Positions 1-7,435 of a stretch of 64,000 bases of DNA are shown here, in pieces. Positions within the stretch are counted from its first letter, which is position 1. Each line of letters begins with the position of its first letter. The stretch is taken from NCBI RefSeq assembly GCF_025989125.1, contig NZ_JAPDNR010000001.1, positions 8,482,087 through 8,546,086 of the forward strand, in the 5' to 3' direction. The notes under the pieces were generated by a model, which saw nothing but the letters and a program-made list of their open reading frames with translations, made no database searches and was not told the DNA's origin. A program made the translations under genes and the position numbers. This stretch comes from Chitinophaga nivalis (GTDB lineage: Bacteria; Bacteroidota; Bacteroidia; Chitinophagales; Chitinophagaceae).

Positions 1-1437
1 ACCGCTACGTTTTTGTTCAAGGGTTTACGCAGTGCCTGGATCGTTGCCCTGACGGTATCGGGGCTGTCGGCCATCGGCCATATCAGCAAAGCCCTGGACT
101 ATGAAGAGGCGACGCTCGCCGTTATCACCAGTGTGATACTGCTGATCACCGCCAGGCAATACCGGGTTAAAAGCAATCCGCAATTGGTGAACATTGGTGT
201 TGTCACTGCCATGGCCACTTTCGTAGTAGTGCTGATATTTGGCGCCATTGGGTTTTATTTCCTGAATGTGCGGCATTTCGGACTTGATTTTACCTGGCTG
301 CAATCTTTACGTCATGCGTTTCATTGTTTTATGTTATTGGAAGATGACGGTCTGCGACCCGTTACCCGGTTTGCACGTGAGTTTATGTCCGCCATCCGGG
401 CATTGGGTGTAGGCGCCTGGGCTTTCCTTTTTTATACGATCATTCGTCCTTACCTGCAGGTGGCCCGTCATAGCAACGTAGCGCTGGAAAAAGCACATTT
501 TTATCTGAGTCAGTATGGCGATTCACCGATGGATTATTTCAAGGTCGGGCAGGATAAATTATTATTTGTATCCTCCCAGTACGAAGGATTTATTGCTTAC
601 CGGGTAGCCAGCAGTTTTGCCATTGTACTGGAAGAACCGGTATGTAGTGAAGATCATAAAATGCTGTTGCTGGAAGAGTTTGAAGCGCAATGTAAAAAGA
701 TGGGATTGCGGCCGGCCTTCTATCGGGTAGATGAAGACAGTACTTATTATTTCAGCCGGCTGAAAAAGAAAAAAATGCTGATCGGGCAGGAAGCGATCAT
801 GGATATACGTGATTTCACCCTGAGCGGGAAAGATAAAAAATCGTTGCGGAACGGGTTAAACAGCCTGGCCAACAAAGGCTATGTGACTACTTTCCATCCG
901 GCCCCGCAAACGCCGGATATGATAGCGGAGTTGCGTGCCGTCAGCGATGAGTGGTTGCAGCAATATGAAGTGAAGGAGCTGACTTTTTCGCAGGGTTTAT
1001 TTGATGCGGTAGCCATGCAGCAACAGGATATGATTACCGTCACGGATGCGGAAGGTAAAGTAGCTGCATTTCTGAATATCATTCCGGATTATGCACCAGG
1101 CGAGTGTACCTATGACCTGATCCGCAAGCGATCCGATGCACCGGGTGGTGTCATGGATGCGCTGATCATCCACCTGATTCAGCATGCACAGGCCAAAGAA
1201 CTACAATACCTGAACCTGGGCATGGTACCCATGTCTGGTATCAGCCAGCCACAAAACACGGCGGAAAAGATGGTGAAATATGCCTATGAAAAACTACGTT
1301 TCTTCCGGCACTATCAGGGACTGCGTGAGTTCAAGGCCAAATATGCTACTACCTGGACCAATAAATACCTGGTATATGAGCACGACTTCGATCTGATACA
1401 GCTGCCAGGCGCCTTGAGTAAAGTGATGCAGCCCTGA
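1..1437 (+). CDS. mprF: Phosphatidylglycerol lysyltransferase-like protein (MprF type), 5'-truncated by window edge
   Basis: The reading frame is open from base 1, so the gene begins upstream and only its last 478 or so codons are visible. The first 155 residues hold several hydrophobic membrane segments. The rest is a soluble DUF2156-type domain with the family-like stretch GGVMDALIIHLIQHAQAK and then LQYLNLGMVPMSG, as in MprF C-terminal catalytic domains. Known role of the family: transfer of lysine or another amino acid from aminoacyl-tRNA to phosphatidylglycerol in the inner membrane, which lowers the negative surface charge and gives resistance to cationic peptides. The next gene downstream is a VirJ/AcvB-type protein, a known functional partner in other bacteria. 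The amino acid specificity cannot be read from sequence. Confidence 0.88.
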   Translation, partial: TATFLFKGLRSAWIVALTVSGLSAIGHISKALDYEEATLAVITSVILLITARQYRVKSNPQLVNIGVVTAMATFVVVLIFGAIGFYFLNVRHFGLDFTWLQSLRHAFHCFMLLEDDGLRPVTRFAREFMSAIRALGVGAWAFLFYTIIRPYLQVARHSNVALEKAHFYLSQYGDSPMDYFKVGQDKLLFVSSQYEGFIAYRVASSFAIVLEEPVCSEDHKMLLLEEFEAQCKKMGLRPAFYRVDEDSTYYFSRLKKKKMLIGQEAIMDIRDFTLSGKDKKSLRNGLNSLANKGYVTTFHPAPQTPDMIAELRAVSDEWLQQYEVKELTFSQGLFDAVAMQQQDMITVTDAEGKVAAFLNIIPDYAPGECTYDLIRKRSDAPGGVMDALIIHLIQHAQAKELQYLNLGMVPMSGISQPQNTAEKMVKYAYEKLRFFRHYQGLREFKAKYATTWTNKYLVYEHDFDLIQLPGALSKVMQP

Positions 1438-1443
1438 TAACGT

Positions 1444-1465
1444 AAAATATAGTCCGCTATATTTT
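1444..1465. terminator. AT-rich perfect hairpin between mprF and the VirJ-like gene
   Basis: AAAATATAG and CTATATTTT form a perfect 9-bp stem around a 4-base loop TCCG, 6 bases after the mprF stop. It is AT-rich and is not followed by a clean T-run. It may therefore be a weak terminator, a processing site or an attenuator of the downstream gene rather than a full stop. Confidence 0.45.
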
Positions 1466-1493
1466 ATATTAAAGAGAGGTGTTAATATTGCAT

Positions 1494-2201
1494 ATGTTGT
1501 TATCCGAAAAAATATGGAAGGCCGGGAAGTTACTGGCAATATTGTTATTCGTAACGGTAACGTTGCCGGCGCAAAATAATCCCGGCAACTTACCGGTACA
1601 GGTAAAGCCACCGCTGACCGGCAGCAGCGGACCCCTGATCCTATATATTACCGGCGATGGCGGGATGAAGAAGTTTTCTGTAAATGTGATCTCCGCTTTT
1701 CAGCAGAAGGGCTATCCGGTGGTAGCTTTAAATGCACTTAAATATTTCTGGAATAAGAAGACGCCCCAACAAGCGGCCACTGATGCCGGCAACCTGATTA
1801 AATACTATCAGCAGCAATGGAACAGTAACCACGGAGTGATACTGGTTGGTTATTCACTGGGCGCCGATGTAATGCCGTTTATTTATAACAGTCTGCCTGC
1901 AGAGATAATCCAGCAGGTACAACAAATTGTATTGCTATCGCCTTCCCGGTTTACGGATATGGAGGTACATGTATCCGATATGCTGGGTAAATCCAATAGC
2001 AAAGGCAAGAGTGTACCTGCGGAGATCAACCGGATTGGTGACAAACCTTTGTTGTTTGTTTTTGGGGCAGATGAAAAAGATTTTAAACTATCAGATATTA
2101 CGATCGGGCACTACAAGCACCTGGTACTGCCTGGCGGGCATACCTATGAAGAAGATGCTGCTGGTGTAACGGAGAAGATACTGGCCGCTTTATCCCGGTA
2201 A
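1494..2201 (+). CDS. VirJ/AcvB-type serine hydrolase, predicted secreted
   Basis: An alpha/beta hydrolase of the bacterial virulence protein VirJ/AcvB family. A signal peptide is followed by PLILYITGDGG, a nucleophile elbow GYSLGAD with Ser near residue 121, an acid region FVFGADEKDF, and a His in LPGGHTYEE. In Agrobacterium AcvB hydrolyses lysyl-phosphatidylglycerol in the periplasm (established for that protein). Lying directly downstream of an mprF-like gene, this one probably does the same. The start is uncertain: the frame also has GTG at 1479 and TTG at 1488. A purine-rich stretch at 1471-1479 would serve TTG 1488 or ATG 1494; I chose the ATG. It converges with the next gene, leaving 4 bases between the stops. 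Confidence 0.82.
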   Translation: MLLSEKIWKAGKLLAILLFVTVTLPAQNNPGNLPVQVKPPLTGSSGPLILYITGDGGMKKFSVNVISAFQQKGYPVVALNALKYFWNKKTPQQAATDAGNLIKYYQQQWNSNHGVILVGYSLGADVMPFIYNSLPAEIIQQVQQIVLLSPSRFTDMEVHVSDMLGKSNSKGKSVPAEINRIGDKPLLFVFGADEKDFKLSDITIGHYKHLVLPGGHTYEEDAAGVTEKILAALSR

Positions 2202-2205
2202 TATA

Positions 2206-2910
2206 TTATCCCCTTAGTTTATAGCGTTTGGCTACCTCTTCTTTCATCTGGGTCGTAAGGGGTATTCGGGCCACGCCTACCTGTACATGATTATCTTCCA
2301 GGGCAGTAATGTGTTCAAAACCTACTACAAACCAGCGGTGTACGCGCATAAAAGCATGTACCGGCAACTGGGAGATAATCCAATCCAGTTTTTCGGTGGT
2401 GACTACTTTCTGATCTGCCAGATGTAGCATGATACAATCATTCATCACTTCTACATACTGCAGGTCTTTGTAGTATATTTTCTCATGCCGGTGTTCACAT
2501 CTCAGCACAAAATGATCGTTCTGGTGTCTGCCTGGGGTAATACTCCCGTTCATATCTATGATATTATGTAGTTCAGTCATAACCTGAAAAAAGTGGGTAA
2601 AAGTAAATGGCAGTTCCAGCCATTTCACGAGGAGTATTTCATAGGCGTCCGATGTATCACGGGGATAGGCCATCATTAGTATGGGTAATCTGTTTTTAGG
2701 TTCCAGTGAAGCATATAACGGATTAGCCATTTCTCCTACTTTATTCCCAACTATCAGTAAATGGATTTTGCCTGTTTGCAATAAACTGGCAGCTTGTTGC
2801 ATGGTACTGCAACGCCGGACCAGATATACAAATGGAATGTTAGCGATATAATTTTCGAGTTTCTCAAAGCCGTCGGGTTCATCTCCCAATATTATACAAT
2901 TAAGAATCAT
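2206..2910 (-). CDS. LytTR-domain regulator with degenerate receiver
   Basis: The C-terminal 100 residues form a LytTR DNA-binding domain (FMRVHRWFVVGFEHI, then IPLTTQMKEEV). The N-terminal part aligns with a CheY-like receiver, beginning MILNCIILGDEP like many Bacteroidota LytTR response regulators. The usual phospho-acceptor strand (..LDIQMPEM) reads LLIVGNKVGEM, so the phosphorylated Asp appears to be replaced by Gly. It may act without phosphorylation. The frame stays open to 3069, but the ATG at 2910 matches the family start. No sensor histidine kinase lies next to it. The target genes are not evident. Confidence 0.8.
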   Translation of the reverse strand: MILNCIILGDEPDGFEKLENYIANIPFVYLVRRCSTMQQAASLLQTGKIHLLIVGNKVGEMANPLYASLEPKNRLPILMMAYPRDTSDAYEILLVKWLELPFTFTHFFQVMTELHNIIDMNGSITPGRHQNDHFVLRCEHRHEKIYYKDLQYVEVMNDCIMLHLADQKVVTTEKLDWIISQLPVHAFMRVHRWFVVGFEHITALEDNHVQVGVARIPLTTQMKEEVAKRYKLRG

Positions 2911-3167
2911 AGGGTCTTCGATTTTGGATTTTGGGTTATACGTAAGTCTGAACCTGCCGACATCCGCTATTGTCAACCGGAAAGCATAATATATAGCAGG
3001 TGACTGGAGAGAGACCTGCGGATTATCTAAATCTAATCTAAACCGCGTTATGAAAAAATCTTTGGGCAAAAAATATGTTTACAGCAAGTGCCAGCAGCAT
3101 TCATAATTAAATTTCAGGCTAATAAGGGGGAGATCCGTTAATACAATGTTAAGTATTAAAGATAAGG

Positions 3168-3220
3168 AAGGTGGACAAAGCACCTTTTGCCCAGCGGGCA
3201 ATCGTCGCTCTGTCCACCTT
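3168..3220 (-). terminator. Nested double hairpin
   Basis: An outer perfect 10-bp stem (AAGGTGGACA at 3168-3177 with TGTCCACCTT at 3211-3220) encloses an inner perfect 5-bp stem TGCCC/GGGCA with a 3-base loop at 3188-3200. On the minus strand it is followed by a T-rich stretch, so it fits best as the end of the transcript carrying the small HTH gene. The nested shape is more elaborate than most terminators in this window. Confidence 0.5.
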
Positions 3221-3231
3221 CGCAGGAGGAT

Positions 3232-3345
3232 TTACAAAAAGATCAACTGTGAGCTGTATTCGCAGCTACAGTACATCTTAGGCCCGCAGAACGGGCAGCG
3301 CTGTAGCATATGGAGCAGAAACAGGCAAGCCTGTTGCCAGTCCAT
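3232..3345 (-). CDS. Possible 37-residue cysteine-rich peptide
   Basis: A 38-codon frame (37 residues plus stop) starts 12 bases after the stop of the HTH gene and in the same frame with it. It has five cysteines, in a pattern that includes RCPFCGPKMYCSC, and ends just before the nested hairpin. It could be a small peptide gene, a readthrough extension of the HTH protein, or chance. No family is recognised. The position between a regulator and a terminator is the only support. Confidence 0.25.
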   Translation of the reverse strand: MDWQQACLFLLHMLQRCPFCGPKMYCSCEYSSQLIFL

Positions 3346-3357
3346 ATACGGACTCTG

Positions 3358-3636
3358 TTACCAAAAGTTTACCAGGAATAAAAGCATTACTGCGCTAACG
3401 GTAATCAGGTTCTTGGAGAACCGGATATTGAATCCGCCTTTTTCAGAGTAGTAATAGCTTTCTTTGTACCGGTCGTACTCAATTGGAGCACCTAACTCCT
3501 TCATCATTTTAAGGAATTCATAGAGTGTTCTTTCGGAAATCCGAAGGCGTTTGGCTAATTGAGCGGGTTTACCGGTCCCTTTAATCCTGATTAGGTAATC
3601 AATAGTCTGAAGTCTTTCAAAATAACGCTTTGGCAT
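3358..3636 (-). CDS. Small helix-turn-helix protein
   Basis: A 92-residue protein whose first 60 residues form a DeoR/HTH_11-like winged helix: MPKRYFERLQTIDYLIRIKG, then PAQLAKRLRISERTLYEFLK. This is a familiar short HTH type in Bacteroidota, where it usually stands alone. Here the last 18 residues are hydrophobic (VSAVMLLFLVNFW), which is unusual for a soluble DNA-binding protein and might anchor it to the membrane. The upstream DNA (3637-3720) is AT-rich. Targets are unknown. Confidence 0.75.
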   Translation of the reverse strand: MPKRYFERLQTIDYLIRIKGTGKPAQLAKRLRISERTLYEFLKMMKELGAPIEYDRYKESYYYSEKGGFNIRFSKNLITVSAVMLLFLVNFW

Positions 3637-4033
3637 GTGGCATAGAGGGGCTTAACGGTTATGTAACTGAATATACGATTATGTATCTGATTAAAACAAG
3701 ATTGTCATATATATCTTTAAATGTAAATATTAACAACTTGATTTAAACGGGTTTTCCAAAAAATTAGCTGCAGGACAATGGCGCTGATGCGGCTTAATTG
3801 CGGACTTAAAATTAACGTCACAATATCTTGTTTTATTTTTTGAATACCTAAAAAAAATAATTTTCTTGTAAGTGTACTGCATAAAAATGTGATTAAAAGT
3901 TCTGTAGAATTTGGTTGTATATCGTTTTTTAACATTGACTGTATTTCTGCTGCACCCGCTACTGCAGCGACTTACACCGGCTACTGCTGCAATGATCTGC
4001 CAATAGATACTGTTGCATTTATTTCTCCAGATT
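3637..4033. other. AT-rich intergenic region without a convincing gene
   Basis: Short frames exist on both strands (plus from GTG 3889, minus 3717-3935), but none has a recognisable domain and the plus one runs through the terminator at 4034-4070. The presence of a strong plus-strand terminator implies some plus-strand transcript ends here, possibly a small RNA. No promoter could be assigned with confidence. Confidence 0.4.
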
Positions 4034-4070
4034 TTTCACTGCAATATAATTGCAGTGAAATTTTTTTTTT
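4034..4070 (+). terminator. Strong intrinsic terminator with no assigned gene
   Basis: A perfect 12-bp stem (4034-4045 with 4049-4060, arm TTTCACTGCAAT) with a 3-base ATA loop is followed directly by ten T residues (4061-4070). The orientation is plus. No recognisable plus-strand gene lies upstream. Confidence 0.8.
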
Positions 4071-4136
4071 CCACATGCCGATACATACATACAAATGCAC
4101 CTTATACCGGCAGACCGGAAAAATGTAACCATGCTC

Positions 4137-4790
4137 TTATCCGGATCCCATAAAACCTTTTACAGCATTGACTTTACGGGACATTCTCCCTATTTTTTCA
4201 TAAAGCGTACCGATGACACGTTTACCTGTATATTGCCGATAAAAAAATAAATTCATATTACGTATATCCTTTACCGTTATACCAGGCAATAGCTTCCCTG
4301 ATCCGGAAAATATTCTTTTTTCCGGCATCGCAATATGTTCCCAAACGGCCTGTATATCAACATTTTCGGGTTTCCACAAACAGGTATACAGCGACAAAAA
4401 CACAGACTGCCGCAGTGGCATCACCTGCCGGTCATCTTTTATCAGGTAGGGTACCTTACCTTTTTCGATGCCGTCATTTTTCAGCATCCGATAGTTAACA
4501 TTCCCATATAAACGAAGATTCCCCCCTATTCGGATGAGTATATGAAAATTAAATTTACGTGTGGATATCTCCTCCTGTACAGCATGACGAAAAGTAACCG
4601 GTGGCAATATCCATAACCGGGTAATAACGAAACGCCTGTTCCGTTTATGCACATGACGGCTGTTTTCCTCGCCTGCAACTGATTCCGGATGGCAGCTGAC
4701 CGTGGTCATCATCCAGCCCTCCGTCCTGTTTGCCCCCACCATTAGATATTCTGGCATATCAGACCCTATATTATCGGCATACACTCTCAT
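4137..4790 (-). CDS. Protein of unknown function
   Basis: A 217-residue frame with ATG start and no competing frame on the other strand. It is basic in its C-terminal half (YRQTGKRVIGTLYEKIGRMSRK). I recognise no domain, signal peptide or membrane segment. It stands alone, with about 270 bases separating it from the DUF5916 gene. It could be a lineage-specific gene or a transferred one; it might also not be expressed. Confidence 0.5.
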   Translation of the reverse strand: MRVYADNIGSDMPEYLMVGANRTEGWMMTTVSCHPESVAGEENSRHVHKRNRRFVITRLWILPPVTFRHAVQEEISTRKFNFHILIRIGGNLRLYGNVNYRMLKNDGIEKGKVPYLIKDDRQVMPLRQSVFLSLYTCLWKPENVDIQAVWEHIAMPEKRIFSGSGKLLPGITVKDIRNMNLFFYRQYTGKRVIGTLYEKIGRMSRKVNAVKGFMGSG

Positions 4791-5058
4791 AATGGCTGAT
4801 TAATTTGGTCTCTCAATACATTTTCCGGTTGGCTATCATAACCTTTGCATTCCTCATATTTTTATTCTATCCGCGCGCATCCTTTATAAAAATCCCCATG
4901 GTAAAGACCACAGGGAGATAGTATTCACAACGATAGTAAATGAAAATTTAAATAAGGCATCTATTTAACTGCGTATAAATCTGATTTTGTGGTGCAATGA
5001 TAGCTGGAATATCACAGTCATTAGTTAATGCTTTCTTAACAGTTAAAATTTAACGGGA

Positions 5059-7275
5059 TTAAATATTGAGCCAATACACCAACTTCACCACCAAAGCCCG
5101 GTTCCGCACAAAAAAAGGTTCCGGCAAATAATTATCCGTATACACAATAAACAAATCGGAAGCAGGCCGGTAACGCCACTGGAAACGGGTATTCACGTTC
5201 ATATTCTTTTGTTGCCCGTTATACTGCATAAAACCGGTAAAGAACAGGGTATTGGTCATGGTAACATCCAGGCGGGGTCCCACCAGCCAGAAAGTATTGG
5301 CATGCCAGGGAGCAGGCAGATCGATCTTATTGAAGTTGACATTCAACGCAATACTCACATAAGGCTGGAAACGGTAGCCCAATTCCGTATTGGCCATAAA
5401 CCGGGTACCGTTGGCATAATAGCCCCCATAACGGGCCGAAAAAGCATAGGTAAACAACTGCTGCGGTTGGGACACATAATCCATCCCCATAGAACTCCAG
5501 CTATGCCGGCTTCCGGTAAGCAGGCTGTCTTTACCTGTATTGGTAGGATCAAACGGTTGCAATAGCTGCGCAAAGGTATTGGCAGCCCATATATTCAACG
5601 TGTTCCGCTTCCGGAACACAATGCCATAATTGATCAGGGTTTCATTATCGGTACGATGGAGTTTTTCATCAAAGAACCAGGTGGTAGCCACCAACGGGCC
5701 ATGACTCAGCACCGGCCCCGACAACGGAAAAAACAACCGGGTTACCTGCGGCGCCAGTTTAATATATCCCTGCCGTGGCACATAGCCCGCTTCCGCCGTG
5801 TAGTTCCGCCCTACATACTCATGCTGCCAGCCAATATTCCACTGTTTGCTGGTATACTGCAAATTAGCCGCATGCACCATATCATACCCGCTTTTACCCG
5901 GACTAAAAGACTTCAGCAACATGGCCTTTCCGGTCCAGAAATTATTGGAAGAAGCCAGGTTATACTCCAGCCCCATATTGCGGTTATATGCACTATATAC
6001 CGGCTTCCCTTCCGCCTCCGCGGGGTTGTAATGCAGCGACTCCTTATTGATAAAAATAAACCCCACGTTAGACCGGGAAAATACCCGCCGTTGTAAGGCC
6101 GCGACTGTGAAATTCTGCGCCGGCAAACCGGTTGCTTCCTGCTTGCCCGTCTGCATATTCATAACACCCAGCCGCCAGTCTTTATTGAGCTTGCCACTGA
6201 GCCGGGCGCCAAAATGAATGGGCACGCCCAGGCCTATACGCCGGGAGAAAAAAGGCCGGATAGTCGCATACCCGAAATTGGAAAACTGGTCTCCGTTTTC
6301 CAGGAAAAATTGTCGCCGCTCCGGAAAGAACAATTCAAACCGATCCAGGTTGGTCACCTGCTTATCCACATCTACCTGTGAGAAATCAGGATTCACCGTC
6401 AGGTCCAGGTTCAGGGAAGAGGTGATGGCTACCTTGGCATCCAGACCGGCATCGCGCCGGAACTTAGTAGCAGTTCCTTTTTCATAGTCTTTGGAAATAC
6501 CGCCCAGCAGGTACGGAATCAAGGAGATATTGGCGCCGGCAGCAGGAGGCGCCGCGTCCCATTCCAGGCTACCGGTATAAGCCAGGGAAGCCGTGGCAAA
6601 CTGCCTGGGCACCGGCGCCCAGGCCGACTTCTCCGTTGTTTTCAGGTCATTCCGGCTAAAGTTGATGCCCCATTTGGTAATGCCTTTTTTATAGCGGATG
6701 GTTTTAAAAGGAATGGCAGCTTCAAACACCCATTTATCCGGGTAGTTCTTTACTACAGATACCCATTTATTATCCCAGCTCAGGTCCACTTTTCCGCCGT
6801 CGTACATGAGACCATCCCACTGCGCACCAGCTGCATTGGCGCCAAAGGAGAAACCATTGGTCTGGTCATCGAAAGGGTCCATGAACAAGAGGAAATTATC
6901 ATTTTTCAGAAAAGAAAAATCCCGGCGCAACGACTCCACCATATAGGGACCTTCGTCCGGCGTATAATTTTCCACTACCAGGTACAGGTTTTTATCGTCA
7001 TAGGTCATCCGCACATCCGTCCGCAACCGGGCCGCACTGGTATCCATCGGTAATACCATATGAAAGCCGGTGGTCACATCAGCCACCTTCCAGGCAGCTT
7101 CGTCAATCACCCCATCTATTTTTACCGGAGAAATGGCTTTGCGGATCTGAAGCCGGAAGGCGTCGTTCTTTTTCTGGGCCAGCACAGGCATAGAAAGTAA
7201 GCAACAGCATAGTAAACGTGGAAGAATATGCACAACAAACAGATTAGTGGTCGATAGATAAAATAAACTGATCAA
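5059..7275 (-). CDS. DUF5916 outer-membrane protein with CBM9-like domain
   Basis: A 738-residue exported protein. A signal peptide (ending about LLSMPVLAQ) is followed by a carbohydrate-binding family 9-like domain at roughly residues 40-230, starting VKIDGVIDEAAW. The remaining 450 residues match DUF5916, with the typical LNLDLTVNPDFSQVDVDKQ and FFPERRQFFLENGDQF. The C-terminal part is rich in alternating aromatic strands and ends in a hydrophobic residue, as expected for an outer-membrane beta-barrel. The family is very common in Bacteroidota. Its substrate is unknown; the CBM9-like part suggests a glycan or other organic polymer. It precedes a terminated GH20 gene, so the two are probably separate transcripts. 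Confidence 0.85.
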   Translation of the reverse strand: MISLFYLSTTNLFVVHILPRLLCCCLLSMPVLAQKKNDAFRLQIRKAISPVKIDGVIDEAAWKVADVTTGFHMVLPMDTSAARLRTDVRMTYDDKNLYLVVENYTPDEGPYMVESLRRDFSFLKNDNFLLFMDPFDDQTNGFSFGANAAGAQWDGLMYDGGKVDLSWDNKWVSVVKNYPDKWVFEAAIPFKTIRYKKGITKWGINFSRNDLKTTEKSAWAPVPRQFATASLAYTGSLEWDAAPPAAGANISLIPYLLGGISKDYEKGTATKFRRDAGLDAKVAITSSLNLDLTVNPDFSQVDVDKQVTNLDRFELFFPERRQFFLENGDQFSNFGYATIRPFFSRRIGLGVPIHFGARLSGKLNKDWRLGVMNMQTGKQEATGLPAQNFTVAALQRRVFSRSNVGFIFINKESLHYNPAEAEGKPVYSAYNRNMGLEYNLASSNNFWTGKAMLLKSFSPGKSGYDMVHAANLQYTSKQWNIGWQHEYVGRNYTAEAGYVPRQGYIKLAPQVTRLFFPLSGPVLSHGPLVATTWFFDEKLHRTDNETLINYGIVFRKRNTLNIWAANTFAQLLQPFDPTNTGKDSLLTGSRHSWSSMGMDYVSQPQQLFTYAFSARYGGYYANGTRFMANTELGYRFQPYVSIALNVNFNKIDLPAPWHANTFWLVGPRLDVTMTNTLFFTGFMQYNGQQKNMNVNTRFQWRYRPASDLFIVYTDNYLPEPFFVRNRALVVKLVYWLNI

Positions 7276-7347
7276 TTAAACATTCCCGGATGAAGCAAAG
7301 CTGACAGTGAATGATGGCCTCAACGGGATGGGTTTGTATCAAACAAA

Positions 7348-7397
7348 ATGAGCGAAAATTAAAGGGATACCAACTGACCACTTTAATCTCCGCTCAT
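7348..7397 (-). terminator. Terminator downstream of the GH20 gene
   Basis: ATGAGCG and ATTAAAG (7348-7354, 7358-7364) pair with CTTTAAT and CGCTCAT (7381-7387, 7391-7397), giving two 7-bp stems separated by a 3-base internal loop. On the minus strand the hairpin runs into TTTTGTTTG. Confidence 0.6.
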
Positions 7398-7435
7398 CTT
7401 TTGTAATCGCGTAATATAAATTCGGGGAACTACTG

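Noticed and set aside
3146..3451. Plus-strand frame of 101 residues
   Set aside because: It overlaps the HTH gene on the other strand and the nested hairpin, and its composition is not protein-like.
3717..3935. Minus-strand frame of 72 residues
   Set aside because: AT-driven open frame with no recognisable feature or start signal.
3889..4128. Plus-strand frame of 79 residues from a GTG codon
   Set aside because: It runs straight through the strong terminator at 4034-4070 and shows no domain.
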